Positions 53,678 through 64,000 of a stretch of DNA of 64,000 bases are shown piece by piece (within the stretch, counting starts at the first letter, position 1; each line of letters begins with the position of its first letter). The position numbers were made by a program, and so were the translations under genes. Below the pieces are notes generated by a model. It had not been told where the DNA came from. It ran no database searches and worked only from the letters and a program-made list of their open reading frames with translations. Source of the DNA: Gracilaria gracilis. Its lineage: Eukaryota; Rhodophyta; Florideophyceae; Gracilariales; Gracilariaceae. The stretch lies in the NCBI GenBank assembly GCA_030374805.1, contig JARGSG010000072.1:62001-126000 (forward strand), read 5' to 3'.

Positions 53678-54956
53678 CTAGGTATCGGTGGAGGTGCTTG
53701 TTACAGGCTGGCATTCCTCTCTAAATTTTACTTCGTCGTCCGCCAAACGCGTTTCCCATCTCTGTAGCCTGTTTTTTGCCTGTCTAATTGCGGTCCTCGT
53801 CATGACCCACACATCAGTTGGGGCTTCAAACGAGCGCACTCCAACGACGGTCGGTAAAAACAGCAGCAAGACGGGGCGACGTAACAGGCGGGAAAGCGCT
53901 TCTCGAAGACTCCGTCGTTGGAGAAAAACTCTAAGTACCAGCAGCAATACGAAGCCCTCTCTACACCATCGCATCATACATCTCTTAGCCAAACCCGGAA
54001 AGACTTATGGGCGGATCAAGGAATGGTTTGGAAAAACTTGGCCGCCATAGAACAAACTCTTATTCAAACAAAGGAGATACATGGAGAAATTTCCAAGGCG
54101 GATGAGATTCAAAATGAAACACAAGGTCTACCACCACACAACACCATTTTAGAGACACTTGGGAAACAAAGAAGCGACCATGGGACCCGTACATGCCATG
54201 GAGGAAGAAGAAACCGTAGCGGCTACATCTAAGGAGAGAAATGAACAAACGGTAGACGAGTGGGAGGTCGATCCGGTGATGTACAAGAATGACACATTCT
54301 ATGCAGCAAAAGGTTTTGGTGGAGATGAGTCGCGGTTCAACCCAATTGAAATCGATTCTTTAAAGCTGTTTCGACCTACCATGACCTCTTTGTCTCCCGA
54401 TGTAATAGCGATAACGACTTAAGCGAGGGCGACTAAAGAACATGAACGCCCTAAGCCACTGATTCGAAATCGATGTCGAACCCGCTCTGATGTCCAGTAT
54501 CGGTTGTTGGCCTTGGGAATTATAAAAAGTGTCCTTCGTGACCATCTGGGATTTGTTTTGGTTATATCGGAGCCGGCTAGAGCTCGGGAAGTTGACGAGC
54601 GGACATTACCGTACATTGTCCGTACCGCTGTCCCTGTCCACAAACGCGGGAACGAAGGGATTTTTATGGAAGTGGTATTAGTTAACGCGGTATTATCACT
54701 ATGTGGCTCAAAGGAAACTCATGAACTTGAGGATAGGATGAAAACGTGTTCATTTGTACCAACGGTAGTTCGTTCTTTCCGATCTTATTCAGGGATTATT
54801 GAGTCGCTACGAGCACAAGTGGAACTTCGATCAGTTTTTTTAAATCCTCGTTCATTTCAAGAAAGTGGGAATGGTTCAACAAGGCTTGTATCTACTAATT
54901 TTGACATTAAAAGCACGGGCTGTCAAAAAAGGTCTCCGTCATGCAATCGCAGTTGA
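53678..54956 (+). pseudogene. Unrecognised decayed coding region
   Basis: Plus-strand frames follow each other with shifts: 53688-54050 (one hydrophobic stretch, CSLFFACLIAVLVM, then an Arg/Ser-rich basic part), 53918-54232, 54159-54422 (acidic, EVDPVMYKNDTFYAAKGFG) and 54504-54956 (ALGIIKSVLRDHLGFVLVI; TLPYIVRTAVPVHKRG). The last continues in another frame to about 55020. They may be pieces of one gene broken by frameshifts. I recognise no family. Confidence 0.3.
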
Positions 54957-55902
54957 TGATTTGAAGAAATTAATTCTAGACGGAGCTGCACATAATTTTT
55001 TAAGCCTCTGCCTCATTGTATTGAGATTGTGAGCGGGAGGGCAGGAGCAGCATTCAAAACTCTTTCAAGTGCTTCAACTTTCCTACAAGAAATTTAAAAG
55101 TAGAGATATTACGATACTTCACTAGAAATTGTTAAGTCTAATTCGTTGTGGTCATGGTATTAAAGATTAGGGGATGAAGCCGTGAGTCTTGGTGAATGTT
55201 ATATGCTTCATCCTTCTCCCCAATCCCTTTCAGATTGTGAGAAAGCACAGATTGTGATCTTTGGGCAGCATCTACAGTTAGTACCAGGTCTTGTTGAGTG
55301 CATCAAGATGTGACATGTACGGCAACGTTGTATACGTATCACATCAGGCTACGTGTCAAAAGAGAAAAGGAGCATCATTGTAAGGATTTGGAGTTGAAAG
55401 GCGGGGCTCCAATTGGGAGATTCCTTCCTTAAACGTGAGTGATTAGGCATCTCCATACAGCAGCGGATACATCAAGGCGGCCTCTCCAACTTTTGCGAGT
55501 GGATATTGAAGTGCATGAAGTTGAAGTGCCGTGATTATTTAAACCAGGCGATTTGTGTTTGAGCACTGGAAGTCCGAGATACAAATAACAGTGGTGGAAT
55601 ACAGATTTTTAGAATCTGCTGTTGCCGCTCTGAAGAAAGCCCACGGGGAGAATCCGAAAATTCATATTGTTCCAGACTACGAAATGGGTAGTTAGGGACA
55701 TGTCTCCGTCCAGACTGTGACAGGTCCACTACAGTTACTCAAAATTTCATGTAACCAGAACGTTTCTTTTCCAGACGTTCATATATAGCGGTTTACTCTT
55801 CGTTTGGCTACCATCACGGTAGGACCGCACACCGTTTTTTCCAAAATACCTCTCTTTGTTGGGCCCAAAACACACCGCCAGTACTTGAACTTCATTTCCA
55901 GC
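54957..55902. other. No recognised gene
   Basis: Stops are frequent in all frames. A short conserved-looking stretch on plus at about 55580-55690 (VEYRFLESAVAALKKAHGEN) might be a relic. Nothing is assignable. Confidence 0.3.
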
Positions 55903-56775
55903 ATGAACCGCGCGCATATGTCTGTCAATGAGTTACTCAACCTTGGCAGCAAAAAGCTCTGCGTTTACGAGGACGATGAATCAGGTGAAGACTGCGTTGA
56001 TGTCAGCAATATTTTGCAGAATAAGAGAAAACATAGTCAAACACATCAAAACAATTCTCGGCGTTCCAAGCTAGGTGGAAAACCTGCGGGCACTCAAAAC
56101 TTCTCAAGCTCAGACATTCAAACGCTTTTAGATTTAGTAGAAGAACATGAACCGACTGGTAGAAATGGTTGGGCAGGAGTCTGTACAAATTACAACAAGT
56201 ACGCAGCCGACAATGGGCGCCAAGAAAGAAACCAGCACAGTTTAATATCAAATTTCGACAAGATGCTCTATGTTCAGAAAAAAACCGGTGACACAACATG
56301 CCCCCCAGCAGTACGTAGAGCGAAGAATATACAAAACCAGATTCTGTCCAAGATGGTTTCCTTAACTTACAACACCAACTTGGAAGAGGATGCGGCTATC
56401 ACAGAGAAGCAAGAACGCAAAGTTACTGCAGAGGGTGCAGCACAACAGTACAAAAACGATTCACCCTTCATAACACCTCCACCAAAATCCCTAAAACGAC
56501 GATAATAAATCCCCGGGCCCCTCTCTCGAAATGGATGGGAATAGATCTGCTGCAAGGCATAACACAGATGAGCAAGGCGGTTGCAGACCTGGGTAATGCT
56601 CAGGGTACCCGCAAGAAGAAGCAAATAACAGTACAGGAAACCTGCAAAAAGCAATTTCCAGTGCAGTGGAGAAGAGTAACCGTAGCTTGGTGCATCAGGT
56701 TTCCCGCATGGCCAAAGAAATGATGGAAAGGGCGCAGCATGCCAAAGAAACCCAAGACGAACAAGAAAGAAACCA
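55903..56775 (+). pseudogene. DUF6818-like gene, open in its first part
   Basis: ATG 55903 (MNRAHMSVNELLNLG) opens a frame that ends at 56505. It contains FSSSDIQTLLDLVEEHEPTG, NGWAGVCTNYNKYA and KKTGDTTCPPAVRRAKNIQ. This is the trihelix-like pattern of DUF6818 proteins (GxxxW, R-rich loop, KPTGDPxCP) known from oomycetes and algae and often associated with transposons. Beyond the stop another frame continues as a helical tail (DLLQGITQMSKAVADLG) and then, after a further shift, VEKSNRSLVHQVSRMAKEMMER to about 56775. So the C-terminal coiled coil is probably a spliced or frameshifted continuation. DNA binding is likely by similarity; the target is unknown. Confidence 0.55.
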
Positions 56776-57732
56776 ATCCTGACCCGCTGTAATTCCCTTC
56801 CTGGTGGTTGGGCTGCGTCCATCTGACTCACAACGTAGTCATCTTCGTCCTCACTGTTGCGGTCTGCATCAACCGTCGCCCCGCAGAGCACGCGTTTGCT
56901 CGCCGCGACAGCACAGCAGATCGATGTGTGGCTACTGCTTATGCTGCTGTTCTCCACCACGCTGAGCGTGCCGTCGTCACGACAGCAGTAGCAGCAGCGC
57001 AGCATGCGTCATATGTATCGCGCGCAGATCCCAGGCCTGTATCAAAACCTTCCTATACCGTGCTACTTGCCGGCATACTGGCAGCGCTTACTCTTCTCGA
57101 ACGGTTGTGTAGGGTACGGCGCGCCAGATAGCTGATAGCACGAGGCAGACACGGGTGAACCGAAGCGCCACGGAGCAGCCACACGCAGAGCGATACAGCC
57201 GCGATTGTGTTTGACGACTGCGCGCGCTTTGACCACAACGCACGCTTGCGCTACCATCGCCGGCCACTTACGCCTCGCCGCCGTGTGCCACGTCGCCGCG
57301 CAGAAATAGCCCTCGTTTTTGAAACGGCTGGCCGGCGCCGCGCCACTAGCAGCCATGCAGCGTCGCGATTTTCTTCGCTGCCTATGAGGCGCTGCGCAGC
57401 GCCGATCATCGTCAATCGAACGCGTTACTGAGAGAGATCCGATCAGCCCGCCGCGTGGTCGCGCGCGCGCACCCAACACCAGTCGCGCGCAGCCAAACGG
57501 AAGTGCACCATCGACGGCGCCCCGAGAGCACTGCTCGATGCGCATGCAGCCTGAACGGCGCCGCGATGAAGACTGCAGCGACAAGCTTCGCGCGCGTGCA
57601 CCATCTGCGTCGCGATGCGCTGCAACAGCCAACGCTGGCGCCGTTGCTTGTGCCGAACAAGGGGCGGTTGCCGTTTCTTCCCGAAGCGCTAGCGTGACTC
57701 GGTACGCCGGACGGCACCACGCGTGTTCACTT
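56776..57732. other. GC- and CpG-rich stretch without a supported gene
   Basis: ORFs of 60-190 codons open in many frames on both strands because stops are rare at this composition. A minus-strand ORF (57005-56367) has an acidic patch (DADRNSEDEDDYVV) but overlaps the DUF6818-like gene. I see no domain. Confidence 0.35.
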
Positions 57733-58263
57733 CGTCGGTGTTATCGGAGAGCCAGTTTTGATGTCAAAAATGACGGAATTAAAATGATCGAAAAACCGGT
57801 GAATTTATCCGAATTTGGATGTGCCTAATTTCCGAAAATATTTCCATATCTCCACGTGTGCTGGTTTGTGTGGAAAAAATTATTTACGATTATTTCCATC
57901 ATTGCTAGTTTGGACGGAAGACAAACTAGCATGTTACTTCCGCTCATGCTAGTTTCCGCACGCAATGTAAGTTTGTAAGTGGTACATATTTAGAATTAGG
58001 GCCGCAAATAGGGATATATATACATAGAAAGCTGCTTATGAAATACGGTTACAAGAATACAAACCCATGAAAAAGGAATACTCTATAGGAATATAGCACA
58101 TCTATTGAACACACCTCATATCAGCCATTTATTCTGTCACTATTGATACACCTTCGCATCACGTGCAACCTTCTCCACCGTTCCGTTCCACCGATCGTTC
58201 GCTATATTACCCTCCCTGCTACGTACCCCTCCTCTCCCCCAACAGCCCACAACGCTCCCCGCC

Positions 58264-60030
58264 ATGCCTATTTGCTGCTTTGAAGACACATCCTTCTCTA
58301 TCGCATCATTTCTGCCATTCAAAGGCACGAAAGAAGGTGCCCCTACCGTCTCACCGCCAAGAAGCATTTCCTATCCTCCGCCGGTGTCCTCCCCAGCTTC
58401 CCCAACGCACAAAGCGTCACAAGGCCAACCCGTAACTACCACCACCACCTTCATCCCCCCTCCCTCTAATCGCCCTTCCGACAACGTTCCCATTGCTGAC
58501 AGTGACAACTACCACCAGCAACAGCCCTTCCTCTCCCTTCACACCCAAGAGGCCTACTACATCTCCAGCATCCCCGTCTGCTCTCTCTCTCTTCCTCCCC
58601 ACCTCTTCCACCGCCCCTTCTTTCCCTCTCCTTAACAACCACCACCTTGAACGCATGGTCATCTACATCTCTTCCATCGAATCCAACCGTGGCCACCGCA
58701 AGGCAGACAGACTCAACTCTGTCCTCCATGACCCCACCTTCTCAAAATCCGCCTCTCACAACGCCATCTCCTCGGCTATCCAGTGAATCCAATTTCACAT
58801 AGACCTCGTCTGTGTTCTCGGAAATGGAATTTCAAATTCAAAAATGCTAGTTTTGGTGACCGATTATCTGGTGACTTTTTCCAATTTTTTTTCCGATATT
58901 TGTGTATGATATGAAGAAATACGTATTCGTTGTGCTAGTTTGACATTCAAAATTTGGAGTTCTGGAAATTCGCCAGTTCCATAACTAGCATATTTGAAAT
59001 TATGGAACTGGCGAATTTCCAGGAACACAAATTTTGAATGTCAAACTAGCACACCGAATACGTATTTCTTCATATCATATACAAATATCGGAAAAAAAAT
59101 TGGAAAAAGTCACCAGATAATCGGTCACCAAAACTAGCATTTTTGAAGTTGAAATTCCATTTCCGAGAACACAGACGCTCTTCCAACACAGAATCAGCAA
59201 CATCGGTTTTACCCCCACCACACTCCGCCACCCCCAGCAACTCTTCACTGCCATCATTTTCAGAAAGGATGCAACCCAAGTCCTTAAGCAACAGTTCAAA
59301 CTCGCCCACCTCCAGAACACCTTCTTCCACAGTCTCCCTCGCAACCTCCTCCTGATCTCGCGCTTGTGCTCACCCCATGGCTCTCTCCCTCGAAAAAGAA
59401 GCAGTCTCAGCCCTCAAGCACAAAATTATGCAGCCCTTCGGTGACTCCTGCATCTAGCACTCCTTCAACACCACCAGTATCGGTTCCTTCATCGGCTTTG
59501 TCCAAGTGTATTCGGACAAGCCCTCCACCGCCCTCAAATCTTCTTCCATCACCTACTACCCCCTTCACATCACCCTTCCCAACTTCTCCGATTCCTTTCG
59601 TCGCAAATACATCACCGACAACCGGAACCTTCTTGGCTGCTTGCCAACCTTTTTCAATCCGGCCACCTCTTCTCAACACCCCGATAGCATCCCCCAAACC
59701 TCGTCCAGCATCTCCCGCTCTACCAAAATGCAACTCATCCAGCATGCCATCTCTAACCTCCTGGACTATCTTCTCACCTTCGGCATCCACGGCTTCCACC
59801 TTCGTGACGCTCATGGCTTTCTCCGACACTGTCACCCAATTATCGCCGGCTACTGCGCCGACATCTTCGAAGCAAAGAAAATTCTTGGCATCTCCCACGA
59901 CACCCGCCCCAAGCATCCATGCCACAGATTTACCGCCTCCGCTCTTACCTCCATCTACACATCGCATCCCCCGCCCTTCGATCCCAGACTAAGACCCTCG
60001 CCGCGCGAAAACCACACTCCACCCTCCGGC
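58264..60030 (+). pseudogene. Plavaka/KDZ-like transposase of E3, degenerate
   Basis: Starts MPICCFEDTSFS, where the zinc-finger His/Cys pattern is damaged. Several frameshifts and the MITE interrupt it. The core from 59506 reads SDKPSTALKSSSITYYPL, NFSDSFRRKYI, PIIAGYCADIFEAKK and HPCHRF. The Asp of CADI, Tyr in E1 and E2, agrees with the YvaD block of Plavaka transposases, while the second Cys of PCHRC has become Phe. It is an older relic than E1 and E2. Confidence 0.75.
58807..59177. mobile_element. 371-bp foldback MITE
   Basis: The two halves are almost perfect inverted repeats with ends CGTCTGTGTTCTCGG...CCGAGAACACAGACG and AAACTAGC motifs inside. CT dinucleotides flank it (58805-58806, 59178-59179), and removing it with one CT restores the transposase sequence (compare GTCCTCTTCCAA in E1). 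End sequence, 2-bp duplication and internal motif all resemble E1, so it is probably a non-autonomous member mobilised by that family. Confidence 0.88.
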
Positions 60031-60239
60031 GGTCGATCTTTCTGTAACAAACGAAGGGCTCCTTCGCCTGTTGTTCCTTGTGGGCGGTGAATAGCTGGTC
60101 AGAGAGCTGTGATTTTAAAGGCCCGAAATCGATGTTGTGTAGCCTCTTACCATTTCGAAACTACTCAAGATCTTACTGTCGTACAGTATGTTGCTGGGAT
60201 ATGTTGACCTCGAGAGTATGTGGTCAGAGTCGTATTCTA

Positions 60240-61432
60240 TTCCCAGACTGGTCCGGAAGAAGGCAACGTCTTTCCTAAAAGTTGTGCGAAGTTTCGAATG
60301 ACGGCGTTTTTCCGTTTCACAACTCCTATCTTGTTGTGACGCCTTACTGGTGGAGTGTCAAAGTCTATGCCGAAATATCGAAGCATGTTTCCAAGTTGAG
60401 CATTGAAGAACTCAACGTCAGCGAAGAGAAAGTTTGGTGCTCCATGGATATTGATCCAAGGCTTCTCGAAGGATATCGTGGCAATTTACATATGTCGAGA
60501 TTCAACGATGGATGTTACTGAGAAGCCTGTGGCAGTATCAACGAAGTCGATGATTGGCTGCCTATTAAGATCCGCGATGAACAAGTAGTCAACCTTAACG
60601 TTCTCATTGAATTCGCGGAGAATCTTGCCGAAGGATATCTTGCGGGGGTTTGGGGACAACCAGTTTGTGTACAGGAGGTGCATTTCTGAACTGCTACTCG
60701 CAAGTGTTGCGATAGGACAGGGTTCAGAACACCACCCCTTTCGCAGAGCTTGATCATATCGTCCACATGGAGATAAGTGTATCCGTGGAGCTTCATTGCG
60801 AATCTCTTCGCCGCTTTTCCGTCCTTTAACTTTCTGCCGAGAGAACTTCTGGCCGAGATTCGTGATGTGAGAGATCTCTGTGAAACAAAGAATGACTTGA
60901 ATGCCTTGGTTTTGGATGGCACGACGAGAAGGTACGTTCGAACAGCTTCAGGATCGTGCGGAGTGGTTTTCTCATTGTACGTTTCTAACAAAAGCTCTTT
61001 AGTCGAGAGGCGTTGTACCCCGGGAGGGGTGATTATAAGGTTCTCTGGTCTAAGCTGGTACGACTTGCGACAGATTTCGTTTCCCAAAAGTAGAAAACCG
61101 TCTCCTTCAGTGACGTAGAAGAGAATGGAAGCATGGGTGCCAAACATGTCAATGATTAGAAAGCGCCAAATGCTAATAACTTCGCGAGCCTCACTGTATT
61201 TCTTGTCGTAACCGTGCATAAATGGGTCACAGTCCAGCGGGGAAATTATGAGCGATATAAAGAGTGAGTCACGTAGTCGTCTGGCAGTTTCTTTCCCACC
61301 CTCGCTTTTCGGGCAACCTGGGTCCATTATGGGATTCGGATCCTGTTGACCAGTGACTACGTTAGAGCGAGCTCCGGAACAGGCAACTAGGCTGTTCTGC
61401 TTTAGTTGCTCCCGGAGCGGTGACGAAAACAC
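60240..61432 (-). pseudogene. Copia-type pol fragment: pre-integrase zinc region and integrase core
   Basis: The frame 61432-60515 contains LHGYTYLHVDDMIKLC and VQKCTSCTQTGC, the H-H-C-C zinc-binding region before integrase. The next pieces (60683-60250, with a TAA near 60495) carry the core: DYLFIADLNRQPIIDF, ADVEFFNAQLGNMLRYFG and RRHNKIGVVKRKNAVIRN. The position of the catalytic Glu in the usual VERKN block reads Lys. The protease active site could not be identified with confidence. Frame shifts and stops leave it dead. Confidence 0.65.
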
Positions 61433-62709
61433 GCTGCACCCTCGTCGTTCTTGTTCTTTTCCTGGTTCCTGCCAAGCTTTCCTTCTTGTTTAAGCTTTTT
61501 AGTGAGGAAGGAGGGGGATTCACATTCATCAGAGCCTCTTTTATGTCCTAGAAGACCACAGTCGAAACATTGAACCTCCTCTGGATTTGTTCGTTTGCGG
61601 TTCTTCTCCGAGATTGGACGGGTGCTCTGCCGGGATTTGTTGAACGCTTGTGACTTTTTCTTCTGTGACGATGGTCCGGATTGAACTTGTATCCCAGAGT
61701 GAACCTCTGGCTTGTAGCTTGCAAGCAAAGCAGTCACTTTCCGATCAACCATTGCATCCAATTGCTTCTTGGACATCTGAGTGTTCTGCTGATGAAGCGC
61801 TGCCTGAGTGAGATTGCGCAGAACCAATACAGCATCATCGGGATTCAGGTGGAGGTGTTTCTGGTCCGCTAGAAATATATTCGCAACCGATGGAGTGATC
61901 TGAGAAGTGCTTCTCGTGCCCTTCGAAGCTTCAAATATCGACGACAGTTGGCGGATGAGGGGAATGCATTCCGATTGGAACTCTCTAAGAGTCTTTGCGT
62001 GATTCATGACTTCTTGTTGAGGAGCGATAGTTTTGTTCTGCTCGAGAGTGACAAGCTTGTTGAGGTGCGCTTCAATCTGGTCGAAGGATTTCTTCGGTAC
62101 TTCTACTGAGAAAAATTTCTTTTCTTTCCGAGCGCGGGCCTCAGCATGCGTGATTAGTGCGGAAGTTGCATTGATGAGAGTACCATCGTCGAGATTTTCA
62201 TTGTTGAGAAGAGTTACTGCGAGAACTTCTCCAATTTGCGAGGACGAAGAGGCGTTGGCATGAAGAAGATGGTTGGAAGCCAAACCTCGGAAGCGAGAAA
62301 CGAAGACACCGAGATCTTCATTTGACTTACAACGGCAAGACGTGACCTTCTGGAAACAATTGATGAGCCAAGATACCATAGCGATGGGAAGATCAACAGC
62401 AACAACATTGACAATGTCTCGAACTGCTTTCAAGGGGTCATCAGTTTGCAGGTGAATGATCACGCCCTTCTCTTGCGCCTCATCAATCATCGCTTGCTGG
62501 TCAATGGGAAGCCCACGTTCATATAAAGTTATTCCCAATAACTTAAACAATGTCTTGTACGTGCGATCACTTCCATGGTCATGAGCAGCTTTCATGATAT
62601 CTACCCAGCGCCCGACTCTTTTGCGCCAATTAAGTATGTCACAGTCGAAAGCAAAGAGTGGAGGGTCTGTGAGATTGCGCTCCTGTGAGCTGTTAACTTC
62701 TGGGCCCAT
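61402..62709 (-). CDS. Copia-type gag
   Basis: An intact 435-codon frame from ATG 62709. The first half is a UBN2-like helical capsid region (LFKLLGITLYERGLP, KVTSCRCKSNEDLGVFV, FRGLASNHLL). A Lys/Ser-rich linker follows, then one zinc knuckle CFDCGLLGHKRGSDEC, spaced CX2CX4HX6C, slightly longer than usual, and a basic tail. It overlaps the pol frame by about 30 bases in another frame, so pol was probably expressed by frameshifting or the overlap is a decay product. Confidence 0.75.
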   Translation of the reverse strand: MGPEVNSSQERNLTDPPLFAFDCDILNWRKRVGRWVDIMKAAHDHGSDRTYKTLFKLLGITLYERGLPIDQQAMIDEAQEKGVIIHLQTDDPLKAVRDIVNVVAVDLPIAMVSWLINCFQKVTSCRCKSNEDLGVFVSRFRGLASNHLLHANASSSSQIGEVLAVTLLNNENLDDGTLINATSALITHAEARARKEKKFFSVEVPKKSFDQIEAHLNKLVTLEQNKTIAPQQEVMNHAKTLREFQSECIPLIRQLSSIFEASKGTRSTSQITPSVANIFLADQKHLHLNPDDAVLVLRNLTQAALHQQNTQMSKKQLDAMVDRKVTALLASYKPEVHSGIQVQSGPSSQKKKSQAFNKSRQSTRPISEKNRKRTNPEEVQCFDCGLLGHKRGSDECESPSFLTKKLKQEGKLGRNQEKNKNDEGAACFRHRSGSN

Positions 62710-64000
62710 AACTGTAGTATGAGTGAACAGACGAAGGCGGAGATGGAATCTGGAGAATGCAGGGAGGGTTTCGGCGTCGCGCAGCGGCAGAGCGTAAGCA
62801 CTTCAGGAGGCGTCGTCCTCTGTGTAGGGAGTCGAACAGGCACTCACGGGGATGCCTCTGCGAAACTCCGGGGACGTGTTCCGCGCGAGCTCGCAGCCCG
62901 ATATTTATTGTCTGGTCTTGATCTGGCCTAAAGACAGCTTTGAGCAATTAAAATAATCCCACAGAAACGCATGTCTATGTCCATATCTAGAAAGGGCCTG
63001 AGAGCGCGCCGCATCGGGAGCCCGCGTATCGTCTCCCGAACGAAACGGTAGAAGAATGGAAGTCGCTTTTGATTCGTTCCCGTCCGCTTCATTTACGATG
63101 GCCAATGATTCCACCGATACCGAGCGCGCCGCGCCGCAGTTGTGTGGAGCGACATCCGCCGGTGGTCCTGTGTCCGTATCACCGTTTTCCGCCCTGCCGA
63201 CAAATCCCGATCTCGCCGCGCTTGAACTGCCCGTGGCGATAGCGGAAGCGGCGCCCTCGCTGTCGCCGCCTGATGACAGGCGGGCGGAGAAGGCTGTGTG
63301 CCAGAAATAAAAAGATGTTGGTGATGGCATGCAGCTTGAGGTGGAAGTACGCCCGAAGAACCTATGCGGTGAGCATGCTTTGGATATACGCAGGTGGAAC
63401 ACAATCTGACGCTTCATATCCTGTAATTTGCGTGATGGATTTGGCAATTATTAAGAGCATACCAACCAAGTTCTATCGCTTGCAATGCCTGCTCAATCTT
63501 GAGGTTGCCTCCAACTGGCCATGGTCCGCCGGAATAATCTTCCGATTCAGCCCGCATAGATTGGGGCTGAGCGTGAAAAGCTACTCGGACGATATACGAC
63601 CAGCGCGTAGCGTTGGGCTCGACAGGCCACCTGACTGCCTACAGAGGAGCCGCCCGGCACTACGAGTTTGAATTATGTCATTCTCAACATGGCACCAGGG
63701 CCCGCGACATCCAGTAAGACCGGATAAGAACAAAATCTCGGCTTCGTGCCACTCTCTTACCGATTGCGTTCCTGCAAGCACCCTGAATGAGGCCTGTAGA
63801 TCCACTCTGTGCCCCCGCCCCATTTATGAGCGATTGGAGTTTCCCCTCCCTTCTTGCCCCTCCACCACCTTTATCCGTCTTTGCACTCCCCCCTATGTCT
63901 GTCCAGCTCAATTTTCCATTCTTGCAGTTCTTCTTCCGCGCTGTTATACGCACCGCGGCGCGCGAGTGTTCAGCTTCTATAGGCGCTTGTCGAGTGTCAC
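62710..64000. other. Right edge of the window, no supported gene
   Basis: Plus-strand ORFs 63056-63310 (Ala/Pro/Ser-rich) and 63273-63671, and overlapping minus-strand ORFs, have no motif. This should contain the 5' LTR of the copia-type element, but with only one copy and no clear TG...CA pair I cannot place it. Confidence 0.35.

Larger units (their letters stand above)
57733..60030 (+). mobile_element. Third copy (E3) of the Plavaka/KDZ-like family, left fragment
   Basis: Begins CGTCGGTGTTATCGG, then follows the left end and transposase region of E1 with about 80-85% similarity by eye up to about 60030, where it stops at a copia-type fragment. It carries a foldback MITE at 58807-59177. Confidence 0.85.
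60060..62709 (-). mobile_element. Copia-type LTR retrotransposon, 5' part
   Basis: Gag followed on the same strand by a protease/integrase region, cut inside or after the integrase core at the junction with E3. The GAG-pre-integrase block before integrase fits the Ty1/copia gene order. No RT is present. I could not delimit an LTR in 62710-64000. Confidence 0.7.

Noticed and set aside
57063-57632. 189-codon minus-strand ORF in the GC-rich stretch
   Set aside because: Arg/Ala-rich product with no motif in a region where all six frames are open for long stretches through composition.

Overview
This is a nuclear eukaryotic window made almost entirely of nested, mostly broken transposable elements with relics of host-type genes between them. 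The mix suggests a repeat-rich alga. It contains PIF/Harbinger elements with Myb-like partners, Ty3/gypsy elements, a copia-type element, a DUF6818-like protein, a BRE1-type E3 ligase relic and a plant/alga-type ketopantoate-reductase-like protein. A red alga of the Chondrus kind is my best guess, by inference only. No prokaryotic operons, rRNA, tRNA or CRISPR arrays were recognised.

Left third (1-24504). A Harbinger-like transposase tail (1-381) faces a decayed accessory gene (1581-2677). A second Harbinger unit has its Myb-like gene at about 5240-5724 plus 16745-16869 and its transposase at 16877-17857, minus strand. It is split by an 11-kb Ty3/gypsy element (5725-16744, coding on minus) with 0.8-kb LTRs. 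That element has broken gag and pol but an intact 524-codon antisense ORF (6607-8181) between pol and the 3' LTR. A second Ty3/gypsy element (19827-24504, minus) keeps its 3' LTR, a chromodomain-like tail and the integrase C-terminus, then is cut inside integrase.

Centre (24505-52118), the main discovery. A 16.3-kb DNA transposon (25577-41888, here E1) has about 27-bp terminal inverted repeats starting CGTCGGTGTT and subterminal GCTAGTTT motifs. It sits inside an inverted, truncated copy of itself (E2 = 24505-25576 plus 41889-52118). A 2-bp CC duplication flanks the inner copy, and E1 itself carries the empty version of the target site near 35816. Apparent 10-kb inverted-repeat arms result. 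The element encodes a Plavaka/KDZ-like transposase, two co-oriented unknown genes, an unusual fusion of a beta-class DNA aminomethyltransferase (DPPY) with a SET domain, a cluster of 70-bp perfect hairpins, an acidic-tailed protein with a weak cupin/dioxygenase-like motif, a ketopantoate-reductase-like cargo gene and a coiled-coil protein. Both copies carry independent nonsense and frameshift lesions, so the ancestral genes were open. Such an element could have carried its own DNA and histone methylation enzyme; this is an inference from domains, not shown activity.

Right third (52119-64000). E2 abuts a truncated BRE1-like RING pseudogene that still has an intron. Then come unrecognised decayed ORFs, a DUF6818-like gene (55903-56775), a GC-rich stretch, a third fragment of the same transposon family (57733 to about 60030) carrying a 371-bp foldback MITE with related ends, and a truncated copia-type retrotransposon (about 60060-62709, minus).
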